From a virus, in IMG/VR virus record IMGVR_UViG_3300032291_002993, positions 1 through 43,272 of that record: a stretch of 43,272 nucleotides of DNA, one strand, 5' to 3'. Positions 1-8,140 of the stretch are shown here, one piece after another. Position numbers and translations under genes: made by a program. The notes below the pieces were generated by a model that saw only the letters and a program-made list of their open reading frames with translations, was not told the DNA's origin and searched no databases. The first letter of the stretch is position 1; the number at the start of each line of letters is the position of its first letter.

Positions 1-646
1 AAGCTATAACTTCAACTGTTACAGTACTAGTATTAATATTATATGGAACAATAATATAATCAGTTCCATTCAAATCATCATTATTTAATTTTATACCACC
101 ACCAAACGAACCTGTATATGAAGATGAACCTTGTAAAGTCGCATTATATCCATTACCTGAAGCATCAGTCCAAGTTGCTCCTGATGAAGGTGCTGATTGT
201 AAATTAAATATTAATCCACTTGTTACTATACCACCACCTGAACCTGATGATGGTGAAGGTGTAGGAGAAGGAGGAGTACTTGGTGATATAGTTACACTAG
301 GAGTTAATGATGGTGTTCTAGTTATACTAGGAGTTACACTTGGAGTTAATGATGGTGTTCTAGTTATACTAGGAGTTACACTGGGTGTTGTTGAAGATGT
401 TCTAGTAGGAGTTATAGTAATACTAGGTGTAATACTTGGTGTTCTAGATATACTTGGGGTTATTGAAGGTGTTAAAGATGGAATACTACTAATACTTACA
501 CTTGGAAATGGTGATAAAGATATGCTTGGAGTTGGACTTGGAAATATTCTATAACCATTCTCAATAAAAATAACTGCTCCCTTTTTAGGAGCATCTATAT
601 CAATTCTTGATTTTTGAGGAGTTATACTTTTAAATTTATATTTCAA
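1..646 (-). CDS. Thr-Pro-Ser repeat fibre protein with LamG-like domain (partial)
   Basis: The reading frame is open from a TTG codon at 646-644 to the left edge, so the C-terminus is missing. About 34 N-terminal residues are followed by roughly 100 residues of degenerate TPS-I/V-TPS repeats (about 545-238), a Gly-rich hinge, and then the start of a concanavalin/LamG-like lectin domain with the signature [13 protein letters not shown]. No ATG occurs between the upstream in-frame TAG and the repeats, so TTG is the best start. It lies about 16 nt after an ATATTTATA element. The likely role is a tail fibre or surface adhesin with a mucin-like stalk and a carbohydrate-binding head. It is encoded directly downstream of the glycosyltransferase cluster. 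The domain call is from pattern recognition; the fibre role is inference. Confidence 0.7.
   Translation of the reverse strand, partial: MKYKFKSITPQKSRIDIDAPKKGAVIFIENGYRIFPSPTPSISLSPFPSVSISSIPSLTPSITPSISRTPSITPSITITPTRTSSTTPSVTPSITRTPSLTPSVTPSITRTPSLTPSVTISPSTPPSPTPSPSSGSGGGIVTSGLIFNLQSAPSSGATWTDASGNGYNATLQGSSSYTGSFGGGIKLNNDDLNGTDYIIVPYNINTSTVTVEVIA
238..545 (-). repeat. TPS-I/V degenerate coding repeat
   Basis: Short degenerate repeats encode Thr-Pro-Ser-Ile/Val-Thr-Pro-Ser units, with Arg-Thr-Pro variants. The same amino-acid pattern dominates the 667-residue protein at the other end of the window, so the two fibre-like genes share a stalk type. Confidence 0.75.
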
Positions 647-661
647 AGTGGAATGTTTATA

Positions 662-670
662 TATAAATAT
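662..670 (-). promoter_or_regulatory. ATATTTATA element, candidate promoter of the LamG fibre gene
   Basis: The coding strand reads ATATTTATA just after the terminator at 674-700 and about 16 nt before the TTG start. The terminator-element-gene order matches 35392-35400, 36442-36450 and 38823-38831. Confidence 0.45.
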
Positions 671-673
671 GGT

Positions 674-700
674 AATTAAAAAGGCACCAAGTGGTGCCTA
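674..700 (-). terminator. Rho-independent terminator after the glycosyltransferase operon
   Basis: A perfect 7-bp stem AGGCACC/GGTGCCT with a 4-nt loop is followed on the minus strand by TTTT then AATT. It lies 20 nt after the stop of the HtrL-GT2 gene and separates the sugar operon from the fibre gene. Confidence 0.8.
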
Positions 701-720
701 ATTTTATTTATTTATAAATA

Positions 721-2409
721 TTAATTTTCTCTACGTTCATGAGCTTCATACCAAATAATTCTATCATGCTTAACAGGTGAAGCTAATAATATAGCTGGTT
801 TAAGATTTCCTTTAATTGTTTCTTGGTACATAAATGACATCCAAGTTTGTTCATATGGGTGTGCCCATTCTGTATCTAAAAACATTTTTTGGTTACCTAC
901 TTTTCCAACAATCATAGGCCAATTACAATAATAAATTTCTCCATCAGCATATGATAAACCATGGAGATTATCAATTTTATTAAATTTAGTTCTTGGACAA
1001 TTTATATCTAAACCATTTACTGGTAATTTATTATAATTAGGCCATTGTTGAGTTCTAATATCTTGAGGAACATTATACCAAGAACATTGGAAATGATTAT
1101 CCATATAAACTTCTGTAAAAGATAATTTTAAGAAATCATATTCTTCTTTTAACATGATTTTATGGACTTTATTAAATAAATCTTCTTCAAATAATTTAAA
1201 TCCATTTCTGCAGAATCCAAGATCAGGTGGATATAAACACATATCATCTTCTAAAAAAATATAATAATCACTATCTGATTCTTGAAAATGTTTAGCAGCT
1301 AATAATCTACCTCTATTAATACCTAAATTTTCATTAGTAATAATATGTTCAAAACCATATTCTTCACAAATTGCTTTATTACCTTCTATTGCTTCTTCCT
1401 TATTAGAATTATCAATTAATATTTTTCTTGTTTTATTTAACCAATCTGGATGTAATTTATATGATTCTAAAGTATGTCTTAATTGTTCTGGAAAGTTAAA
1501 AGTAAGAATATATAATGATGTTTTTAAATTTGATGTATTTAAATTTTTAGGTTTTAAATATACTCTATTATCAGGAATAGGTTCTAATTCAACATTATCA
1601 TCTAATAATGCTTGAATAAATTTAATCACTAATCCATTTTCATCTAAAGCGTATCTTCTATATTTTTCAGGTTCAACATAAGACATTAAAGTAAAAATAC
1701 TTTCTTCAGTACCCATATATCCTTCACTTAATGATCTTTCTAACATTGAATAATACAAAGCATTAGCTTCATTTATTGCTTCTTTTTTACCACCAAATAA
1801 TCCTCCTCGACAAACATATTCTACATTAGTGCCAGAGTAACGATTCATAGCATCAAATCTAAAACCATGAATTTCATCTGTTGCATTATATGGATAACTT
1901 AAAAATAAAAATGAATCTAAATAAGGTGAAATCTTATCTAATACATTATTTTCAGTGAAATATTTTTCATATACAGTATTTGTTATTCCAGCATCTAACC
2001 AAAGAAATTTTTCAGTATTAAATGGATTCCATATAGTCACATCATTAAGTAAAAACATTTTAGATTGCACAATTGGATTATACCACTCAAGTGAAGCTTG
2101 AGGTGAAGTTGTTAACCATCCGCCTTCTCCAGTTTGATTATACCAATCAGGGTTGGTTCTTATTTCTTGTGTTTTATCCCAAAAAGGTCCATACATGTTT
2201 TTTACATCTGATAATTCATATATCTTAACAAATGTATTTTCTTTGTTTCTTTTTTCCCATACTAATGCTTCTAATTCCTTAGGAACATAAAGAAACAAAT
2301 TAGCATCTATTTCTAAAAAATGATTTAAATGTTGAATATAATGAGTAAATGGTCTTCCATCACGACCTATATTCCATAATCCTGTAACAATTGTTAAATT
2401 ACTATCCAT
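721..2409 (-). CDS. HtrL/YibB-like and GT2 glycosyltransferase fusion
   Basis: 562 residues in two parts. Residues 1-280 resemble the HtrL/YibB (WlaTC) family, opening with TIVTGLWNIGRDGRP and carrying WLDAG near 137-141 and a GGLFGG segment near 202-207. Residues about 297-562 are a GT-A glycosyltransferase with an acidic DxD-type motif LEDDM at 386-390, expected to bind a metal and a nucleotide-sugar. The product probably transfers sugars in two steps or onto two acceptors. It is last in a run of eight sugar genes and starts 1 nt after the stop of its upstream neighbour. Donor and acceptor cannot be read from the sequence; virion protein glycans or modified DNA are both possible. Confidence 0.75.
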   Translation of the reverse strand: MDSNLTIVTGLWNIGRDGRPFTHYIQHLNHFLEIDANLFLYVPKELEALVWEKRNKENTFVKIYELSDVKNMYGPFWDKTQEIRTNPDWYNQTGEGGWLTTSPQASLEWYNPIVQSKMFLLNDVTIWNPFNTEKFLWLDAGITNTVYEKYFTENNVLDKISPYLDSFLFLSYPYNATDEIHGFRFDAMNRYSGTNVEYVCRGGLFGGKKEAINEANALYYSMLERSLSEGYMGTEESIFTLMSYVEPEKYRRYALDENGLVIKFIQALLDDNVELEPIPDNRVYLKPKNLNTSNLKTSLYILTFNFPEQLRHTLESYKLHPDWLNKTRKILIDNSNKEEAIEGNKAICEEYGFEHIITNENLGINRGRLLAAKHFQESDSDYYIFLEDDMCLYPPDLGFCRNGFKLFEEDLFNKVHKIMLKEEYDFLKLSFTEVYMDNHFQCSWYNVPQDIRTQQWPNYNKLPVNGLDINCPRTKFNKIDNLHGLSYADGEIYYCNWPMIVGKVGNQKMFLDTEWAHPYEQTWMSFMYQETIKGNLKPAILLASPVKHDRIIWYEAHERREN

Positions 2410-2410
2410 A

Positions 2411-3214
2411 TTATTTTAAATAACCTGCGTGAACAAATTCCATATAATTTTCATCAATTTGAGCTTGTCTATATAAATTACATCCTTCAGCTCCTTCATG
2501 TGAGGTATGTCTTAATACTGGAAATGTAGTAACACCTCCTTTTTCTTGCCATTGTTCTAGAGTAATTAGTTGTTCTTCATTTTCATAAAAAGTTACTAAT
2601 TTTTTAATTCCTTTTTTACCCATATATGCACTTATAAGAATATCATCATTCCATGATTTACCTATAAATTCAACAAAATCTGGTTCGAACCATTTGCGTC
2701 TATAAGATACTGTTTTATAATGTTGCAATATATTTACATAAATGTCTTTATAAACTGATACTACAAAATGATTTCTTACATCATTAAATACACTTGAATC
2801 TTCAGCTCTAGTACCATCATATCCTACAGCTGTATTTTCATATTTATTTTGGTTTTTAACTTGTTCAGCAACCATTCCTGGGTGGTATACTAAGTCATCA
2901 TCACAAACAATAATGATTGTTTCTGGATCTAATACTCGCTGGATTGTATAATATGATTTAGTAATAGGTCCTAAATCTTCTAATCCACTAAATATTTTAA
3001 ATTTTGGATTTGTTTTTTCAATTTCTCTTAACCATTCTGGTATAATATATTCTTCGCCTGTGTATTTTAATACAGTAGGAATATTAAAATGAATTTCATA
3101 CTCTCCTTCATAATCTTGATTTAATAATGAGTCAATATTACTTTTAATACCTTCATTATATTCTTGAGTTATCCTACTTGGTAATGTTGTTAATGTTACT
3201 ACTACTTTTTCCAT
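2411..3214 (-). CDS. GT-A fold glycosyltransferase (copy 1)
   Basis: 267 residues. The N-terminus VVVTLTTLPSRI and the triple-Asp motif VCDDDLVYHP (Asp 105-107) are typical of a nucleotide-sugar-binding GT-A fold. It is a paralogue of the gene immediately upstream (3217-4059): both share the LTT-P-R start, the LLNQ segment, the GPI-K segment, the DDD motif and a YRR motif in the C-terminal half. It starts 2 nt after the stop of that gene, so the pair probably arose by tandem duplication and may add successive sugars. No signal peptide or membrane segment is visible. Substrate unknown. Confidence 0.7.
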   Translation of the reverse strand: MEKVVVTLTTLPSRITQEYNEGIKSNIDSLLNQDYEGEYEIHFNIPTVLKYTGEEYIIPEWLREIEKTNPKFKIFSGLEDLGPITKSYYTIQRVLDPETIIIVCDDDLVYHPGMVAEQVKNQNKYENTAVGYDGTRAEDSSVFNDVRNHFVVSVYKDIYVNILQHYKTVSYRRKWFEPDFVEFIGKSWNDDILISAYMGKKGIKKLVTFYENEEQLITLEQWQEKGGVTTFPVLRHTSHEGAEGCNLYRQAQIDENYMEFVHAGYLK

Positions 3215-3216
3215 TT

Positions 3217-4059
3217 TTATTCTGTATAAATTATATCATGATTATGTATTAAATCCCATACATGTTGTTCTGTTCTACCCATATGTTCACCATTTTGTTG
3301 TCTAAATTCATAAAAACCAGAGTTAGGAAAAGATAATGGATTTATAATTGGAAAACTATGTGATCCTCTACCGTTATCATTTACTGGCCTCCAATCTATT
3401 TCTTTATCCCAAGTAAGACATCTTACATGAATTTGTTTCTTTTTTAAATAATATCCTACTAAAACATCATCATTAGTTGAATATAATAAAAATTCTTTAC
3501 TTAAAAAATCTTCTTCAAAGAAACTTCTTCTATATCCTACTGAATGCCAATGTCCTGGGATTATTAATTGTAAATCATTTTTAACTGGAAAATAAAGATG
3601 GGTGGATTTTAAACAGTATTTTTTAACTCCATCCTCAATCCATTCTCTTTTTTCTACAGGTACATCTCCTCTAAAAGATGTAGCAGAATTAGAGTATTTA
3701 TTTAACCCCACTAAATGAGTTTCTAACATATCTTCATGATATATATGATCATCATCACAAACAATTAAAATATCATTAGGATCAGTTACTACATTTAATA
3801 CTCCAGTAATTTTAACTATAGGTCCAAAATCTTCATCTACTCTATTAATAATTAATTTAGAATAATCATTAGCTAATTGTTGTAATTCTTCAGATATAAC
3901 ATATTCTTCATCATTATTGTTTTTATAATGATATGGGATGTTTAATACAACTTTATATTCATGAGTTGTTTTTTGATTTAATAAAGATTCTAAATTTTGT
4001 TTAGAATACTCCCACAACTGCATTCTTATAGGAACCGTTGTCAATGATATATAAATCAT
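3217..4059 (-). CDS. GT-A fold glycosyltransferase (copy 2)
   Basis: 280 residues. ISLTTVPIRM at the N-terminus, IVCDDDHIYH (Asp 102-104) and VGYRRSFFEEDF define the same family as the neighbouring 267-residue protein. The DDD triad is the likely metal/nucleotide-sugar site. It starts 1 nt after the stop of the FkbM-type gene. Divergence from its paralogue is large enough that the two probably differ in donor or acceptor. Function beyond glycosyl transfer is not inferable. Confidence 0.7.
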   Translation of the reverse strand: MIYISLTTVPIRMQLWEYSKQNLESLLNQKTTHEYKVVLNIPYHYKNNNDEEYVISEELQQLANDYSKLIINRVDEDFGPIVKITGVLNVVTDPNDILIVCDDDHIYHEDMLETHLVGLNKYSNSATSFRGDVPVEKREWIEDGVKKYCLKSTHLYFPVKNDLQLIIPGHWHSVGYRRSFFEEDFLSKEFLLYSTNDDVLVGYYLKKKQIHVRCLTWDKEIDWRPVNDNGRGSHSFPIINPLSFPNSGFYEFRQQNGEHMGRTEQHVWDLIHNHDIIYTE

Positions 4060-4060
4060 A

Positions 4061-4930
4061 TTAAAATTGTTTTAAAAAACTTAAATCACAATCATCAATA
4101 GATGGATTATTTGGAAAATCTACACCAGCTACTGGATAATTTTGATTATCAGGTGTATATTCTGTTATGTATTTACGATTTATAAATGATAATTCAGGTA
4201 CTCTTGGTACTTTATGTCCTTCATAATCAAATTCTCCACCCCAGTTATTACCATGAATATGAACTAGTATAAAATGTTTATCTAATTTTTCTAAAATTTG
4301 AACTAATTTAGCTTGGTTATCTGGTTGGTCAATCCAATGGAATTCAATTACAAGACCGTTAGTAAATGAAGCTAAATCATCAATATCTACATTTAAAAAA
4401 TAATCATATTCAGCTCCTTCAGTGTCAATTTTTAAAAATATATCTCCTTCAATACCAAAACGATTATAATGTTCTCTAACATCTTTAACACTCATAGTAT
4501 TAATTAGATTATTAGAAGATTCTAAAACTGTATTTAAAACATTTCTATATTTTCTTACATTTTCTACACTTTGGTTTTCGTTTAATTCATCAAAGGCTGT
4601 GTTTAGATTATCTTTTCTATTATATAATTCATTAAAATATAATTGTTCTTTTTCTATAGTAGATATACTTGAACCTAATCCTTCAGCAAAGAAATGTTGA
4701 ATACCATTATCCCAATTATCCTGGTTTACAGTGTGGTCAAATAAATAATTTGGTTTATTATATTTAGTAATAAAATCATCTTCGTATGTTTTATCACCAC
4801 CATATCCATAAGTGAATAAGGCTGTACAAGTTTCTAATACTATTTCAGGCATTACATACCCACCATCACTTTCGTTTCCTAAACGAACTTTAGGTGAATT
4901 TATTAATTGGGGTTTTAAATATTTAAGCAT
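4061..4930 (-). CDS. FkbM-type SAM-dependent methyltransferase
   Basis: 289 residues. The motif FLKIDTEGAEYD (near 165-176) is the hallmark K-I-D-x-E-G-A-E of FkbM (Methyltransf_21) proteins, which usually O-methylate sugars or related hydroxyls. The N-terminal region RLGNESDGGYVMP resembles the SAM-binding start of some family members. It overlaps the Gmd gene by 8 nt and sits between Gmd and two glycosyltransferases, so methylation of a glycan is the most economical reading. Methylation of another acceptor cannot be excluded. Confidence 0.75.
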   Translation of the reverse strand: MLKYLKPQLINSPKVRLGNESDGGYVMPEIVLETCTALFTYGYGGDKTYEDDFITKYNKPNYLFDHTVNQDNWDNGIQHFFAEGLGSSISTIEKEQLYFNELYNRKDNLNTAFDELNENQSVENVRKYRNVLNTVLESSNNLINTMSVKDVREHYNRFGIEGDIFLKIDTEGAEYDYFLNVDIDDLASFTNGLVIEFHWIDQPDNQAKLVQILEKLDKHFILVHIHGNNWGGEFDYEGHKVPRVPELSFINRKYITEYTPDNQNYPVAGVDFPNNPSIDDCDLSFLKQF

Positions 4931-5903
4931 TATTTTTATTTTTTAGTTTTTTAATATCTTCATCAACCATTGTTTTAACCATTGTTTTAAAATTTGTTTT
5001 TGGTATCCAATTTAATTTAACTGCTGCTTTAATAGCATTTCCGCATAATACATCTACTTCAGCTGGTCTTAAAAATTGAGGATTAATTTTAATATAATCT
5101 TCCCAATTATCTATACTAATATGTTTAAAGGCTATTTTTATAAATTCTTTTACAGAATGAGAAATACCAGTAGCTATCACATAATCATCAGGTTCATCTT
5201 GTTGTAACATTAGCCACATAGCCTCTACATAATCAGGAGCATAACCCCAATCACGTTTAGCATCTAAATTACCTAAACTAATATGATCTGCTAATCCTAA
5301 ATAGATTTGGGCTACACCATTAGTAATTTTACGAGTTACAAATTCTAAACCTCGTCTTTCAGACTCATGATTAAATAATATTCCACTACAAGCAAACATA
5401 CCGTATGATTCTCTATAATTTTTAGTTATCCAATGGCCATATAATTTAGCAACACCATATGGTGATCTTGGATAAAATGGAGTATTTTCATTAGATGGAT
5501 TTTCTACCATACGACCAAACATTTCTGAACTAGATGCTTGATAGAATCTAATTTTTTCATGTCCGTATTCTCTTATTGCTTCAAGTATTCTTAATACTCC
5601 TAAACCAGTTACATCACTTGTTTGTTCAGGTGTATTCCAGCTTTCTCCTACAAAGGATTGAGCGGCTAAATTATATACTTCATCAGGATTACTTTCTTTT
5701 AAAGCACGCATTAATGAATTTTGATCAGTTAAATCACCTTTAATAAAATGTATTTTATCCTCTATATGTTTAATATTTGTTCTATTTTCTCCAGAACTGC
5801 GTCTTTCTAAACCATAGACTTTATACCCTTTATTTAATAAGAAATCAGCTAGATGGCTACCATCCATTCCATTTATACCTGTTATTAATGCTGTTTTATT
5901 CAT
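4923..5903 (-). CDS. gmd: GDP-mannose 4,6-dehydratase
   Basis: 326 residues, extended short-chain dehydrogenase. The NAD(P)-binding glycine motif GINGMDG (9-15), the SSSE segment (124-127) and YGVAK (Tyr149, Lys153) provide cofactor and catalytic residues. FNHESERRG and RDWGYAPDYVEAMW are characteristic Gmd signatures. It converts GDP-mannose to GDP-4-keto-6-deoxymannose, the precursor of GDP-fucose, GDP-rhamnose or GDP-perosamine. No second-step reductase or aminotransferase is visible in this window, so the end product is open and may rely on the host. It overlaps both neighbours by 8 nt, so it is part of the sugar operon. Confidence 0.92.
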   Translation of the reverse strand: MNKTALITGINGMDGSHLADFLLNKGYKVYGLERRSSGENRTNIKHIEDKIHFIKGDLTDQNSLMRALKESNPDEVYNLAAQSFVGESWNTPEQTSDVTGLGVLRILEAIREYGHEKIRFYQASSSEMFGRMVENPSNENTPFYPRSPYGVAKLYGHWITKNYRESYGMFACSGILFNHESERRGLEFVTRKITNGVAQIYLGLADHISLGNLDAKRDWGYAPDYVEAMWLMLQQDEPDDYVIATGISHSVKEFIKIAFKHISIDNWEDYIKINPQFLRPAEVDVLCGNAIKAAVKLNWIPKTNFKTMVKTMVDEDIKKLKNKNNA

Positions 5904-6888
5904 TTCTTAATTTAGTATAACAATGAGTATCAGTTATTTCAATCACATCTAAAAAATCATTATAGTATTTTTCTAACTGATTTTTATTGTTTTTTATAAA
6001 AGATGATATATTTGTAGTGTCTGAGTAATTAAAATTATGATGTAACCAACCACTTCTTTCTCCAAAATAAAAAGTATCTTCAGGTCTAGTAACATGTCTG
6101 TATGTATTTAATTTATTCTGGTATTGGAATTTATTATGGTCCACAAATGTATATTCTATACTTTCAAAGAATTGCATTAAATAAGGACTTAACCAATTTA
6201 AATCTAAAATAACATTTCCGCTAATCCAGTTTGAATCGGTTGTATAAATTTTTTCAAGAGATGTGTTCCATAAGTTAAAATACAACATTATATCTTCTTT
6301 GTTTTTAAAATGAAATCCTCTAACAAAACCATCAGCTACTCTAAGAGAATCACGATTAAAATTAATTTGAGGAAAATATGGTGCTGCATTTTGTTGGATA
6401 AATGGTTCTCTTAATGATCTAGCATCTAAACCATCTTCTCCAAACCATGGCATAAATGTTGTTCCAGGAGGGATTAATTCAAAAAATGATTTTATCATTT
6501 CTGGACTATTTCTGAACATCATATCTGAATCAATAATAGTAAAATTCAATATATTTTGTTCGGCCATATAAGGCATTATAAAACGATGTATATCATATGG
6601 GTATAATTTTTTATCATCACCGTTATAAAAATCTAATAAACCTGCCCATAATTCTTCTTCAGTAGGTACATTTAAAAATTGCTCATATTGTAAACTAATA
6701 GGATAATTTTCTCTAATTTTATCCATTGTTACAAATGTAAAAATATCATGATAGTCTTTATACAACGGAAGAGAATACTCATCTGTAAAAATTATTATAT
6801 AATCTTTAATGATATCTGGACTAGATTTTTTTAATAAATCTAATCTATAAATCATAGCTGGACCTGTTACTGTTATTATAAATTTCAT
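5896..6888 (-). CDS. Putative glycosyltransferase with DSD motif
   Basis: 330 residues. The segment FTIIDSDMMFRN (Asp120-Ser-Asp122) is a DxD-type motif flanked by hydrophobic strands, as in GT-A enzymes, and the N-terminus (FIITVTGPAMIYRL) could be the first Rossmann-like strand. Tyr/Phe/Asn-rich, no signal peptide. It overlaps gmd by 8 nt and follows the GNT1-type gene after 4 nt, so it is co-transcribed with sugar enzymes. The family assignment is weaker than for the other transferases: I recognise the fold type from motif and context only. Confidence 0.5.
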   Translation of the reverse strand: MKFIITVTGPAMIYRLDLLKKSSPDIIKDYIIIFTDEYSLPLYKDYHDIFTFVTMDKIRENYPISLQYEQFLNVPTEEELWAGLLDFYNGDDKKLYPYDIHRFIMPYMAEQNILNFTIIDSDMMFRNSPEMIKSFFELIPPGTTFMPWFGEDGLDARSLREPFIQQNAAPYFPQINFNRDSLRVADGFVRGFHFKNKEDIMLYFNLWNTSLEKIYTTDSNWISGNVILDLNWLSPYLMQFFESIEYTFVDHNKFQYQNKLNTYRHVTRPEDTFYFGERSGWLHHNFNYSDTTNISSFIKNNKNQLEKYYNDFLDVIEITDTHCYTKLRNE

Positions 6889-6892
6889 ACTA

Positions 6893-8140
6893 TTATATAT
6901 TATGTTCTATTCTTTCAGCCCATCCTCTTTTTTCACTATGAGCCCATGCTACCATTTTTACTGGTTTTTTATCAAAGTATGGGAAATATTCTTCATAATG
7001 AATTGGAGTACCATTTTCTATAAATTGTTGTAATTGATGACCATCAATAAATTTACTATAAACTCCTATACCATTTTCATCATCAAATGCTATTAATATA
7101 GAATTATAATCATTTTCGGGTAATTCATTTCTATGTACTGTTACTAGATGATAAAATGATTTAGACCATGGGCTATCTATTAATGTAGGTGGATAACCAT
7201 TTTCTAAAGTATGTTTTTGTACTGATTTATCTTTAAAATTAACACCAGCATATGCTTCATAATCAGCTAATGTTCTAACAGTACCTAAATCATATCCTGT
7301 TAGATCAAATCCATTATCTTCTACTCTAAATAATTGTCTAATTTTGGCTCTAGCACTTTCTTGTTTATTCCACCAATCAACTCCTCTCTTAGCATCATCA
7401 TCCCATTTTAAAATACCATCACGTTCTTCTCTCATTGTTGAATGCCATACTACTAACTCATGAGGATGGAACATATCGTATCCTGATGTAAATGATCTAA
7501 CTGTTAGGTTAATTTCTTCACCACTAAAGTAAATATCTGGGTCATGTTTAATTTCTTTAGCCCATTCATTTCTAGCAAAACAAAAATGTCCTGATAAAAA
7601 TCTAGACATTGGTGGTTCAGTCATATCTTGCCACCCAGTTAATAATCCTGGTCTGATAAAGATAGTACCATGAGGATAAAAACATACAAAATGTTGTTGC
7701 CACGGTTCCATTGTTCTACCAGCTGGATCATTAAATGGAGTATACAATGGTAAATAAGCTGCTAATATAGGTTTATATCCTTGTTTTTCTCGTTGATTAT
7801 GCATTCTTATTAGCGTTTCATCCCAGTCTTTAGCAAAACGATGGTGTGAGTCTAATTGAAGGATATAATCTTCATCTGTTAATAATTCCTCATTAATAAT
7901 AGCTCTTGCCCAAGGTAATCCTTGTGCTTCAGTATATAATACATCCTTAATTTTAAATCGTGGATCGTTTCTATATTCATCTACATTATCAAAAGTATCA
8001 TCAGGATGATATTGTCTACAAATACCAAAGTGAACTCTTTCAGGATATTTAGCATTCTCTAATGCTGATTTAATTGTTGGTACTAACTCAGGATCTCTAT
8101 ATCCTGGTAAGTGAAGCATTATGGTTTCTTTTTTATTCAT
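6893..8140 (-). CDS. GNT1-family (PF11397-like) GlcNAc-transferase, copy 1
   Basis: 415 residues. The N-terminal GYRDPELVPTI, the metal-site LQLDSHHRF (Asp97-Ser-His99-His100) and the C-terminal GEEINLTVRSFTSGYDMFHP are signatures of the GlcNAc glycosyltransferase family. Characterised members include Dictyostelium Gnt1, which puts alpha-GlcNAc on a hydroxyproline, and related polypeptide alpha-GlcNAc-transferases that act on Thr. It overlaps its upstream paralogue (8133-9380) by 8 nt, indicating duplication in place. Given two Thr/Pro/Ser-rich repeat proteins in this genome, O-glycosylation of virion fibres is a reasonable hypothesis; other acceptors are possible. Confidence 0.8.
   Translation of the reverse strand: MNKKETIMLHLPGYRDPELVPTIKSALENAKYPERVHFGICRQYHPDDTFDNVDEYRNDPRFKIKDVLYTEAQGLPWARAIINEELLTDEDYILQLDSHHRFAKDWDETLIRMHNQREKQGYKPILAAYLPLYTPFNDPAGRTMEPWQQHFVCFYPHGTIFIRPGLLTGWQDMTEPPMSRFLSGHFCFARNEWAKEIKHDPDIYFSGEEINLTVRSFTSGYDMFHPHELVVWHSTMREERDGILKWDDDAKRGVDWWNKQESARAKIRQLFRVEDNGFDLTGYDLGTVRTLADYEAYAGVNFKDKSVQKHTLENGYPPTLIDSPWSKSFYHLVTVHRNELPENDYNSILIAFDDENGIGVYSKFIDGHQLQQFIENGTPIHYEEYFPYFDKKPVKMVAWAHSEKRGWAERIEHNI

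Noticed and set aside
713-721. Further TATAAATAT copy at the stop of the HtrL-GT2 gene
   Set aside because: It precedes the terminator at 674-700, so a promoter there would be stopped at once; overlapping AT-rich sequence explains it.
2690-2710. TTCGA-like T-loop hint for a tRNA
   Set aside because: It lies inside a glycosyltransferase gene and no cloverleaf or acceptor stem surrounds it; no tRNA was found elsewhere.
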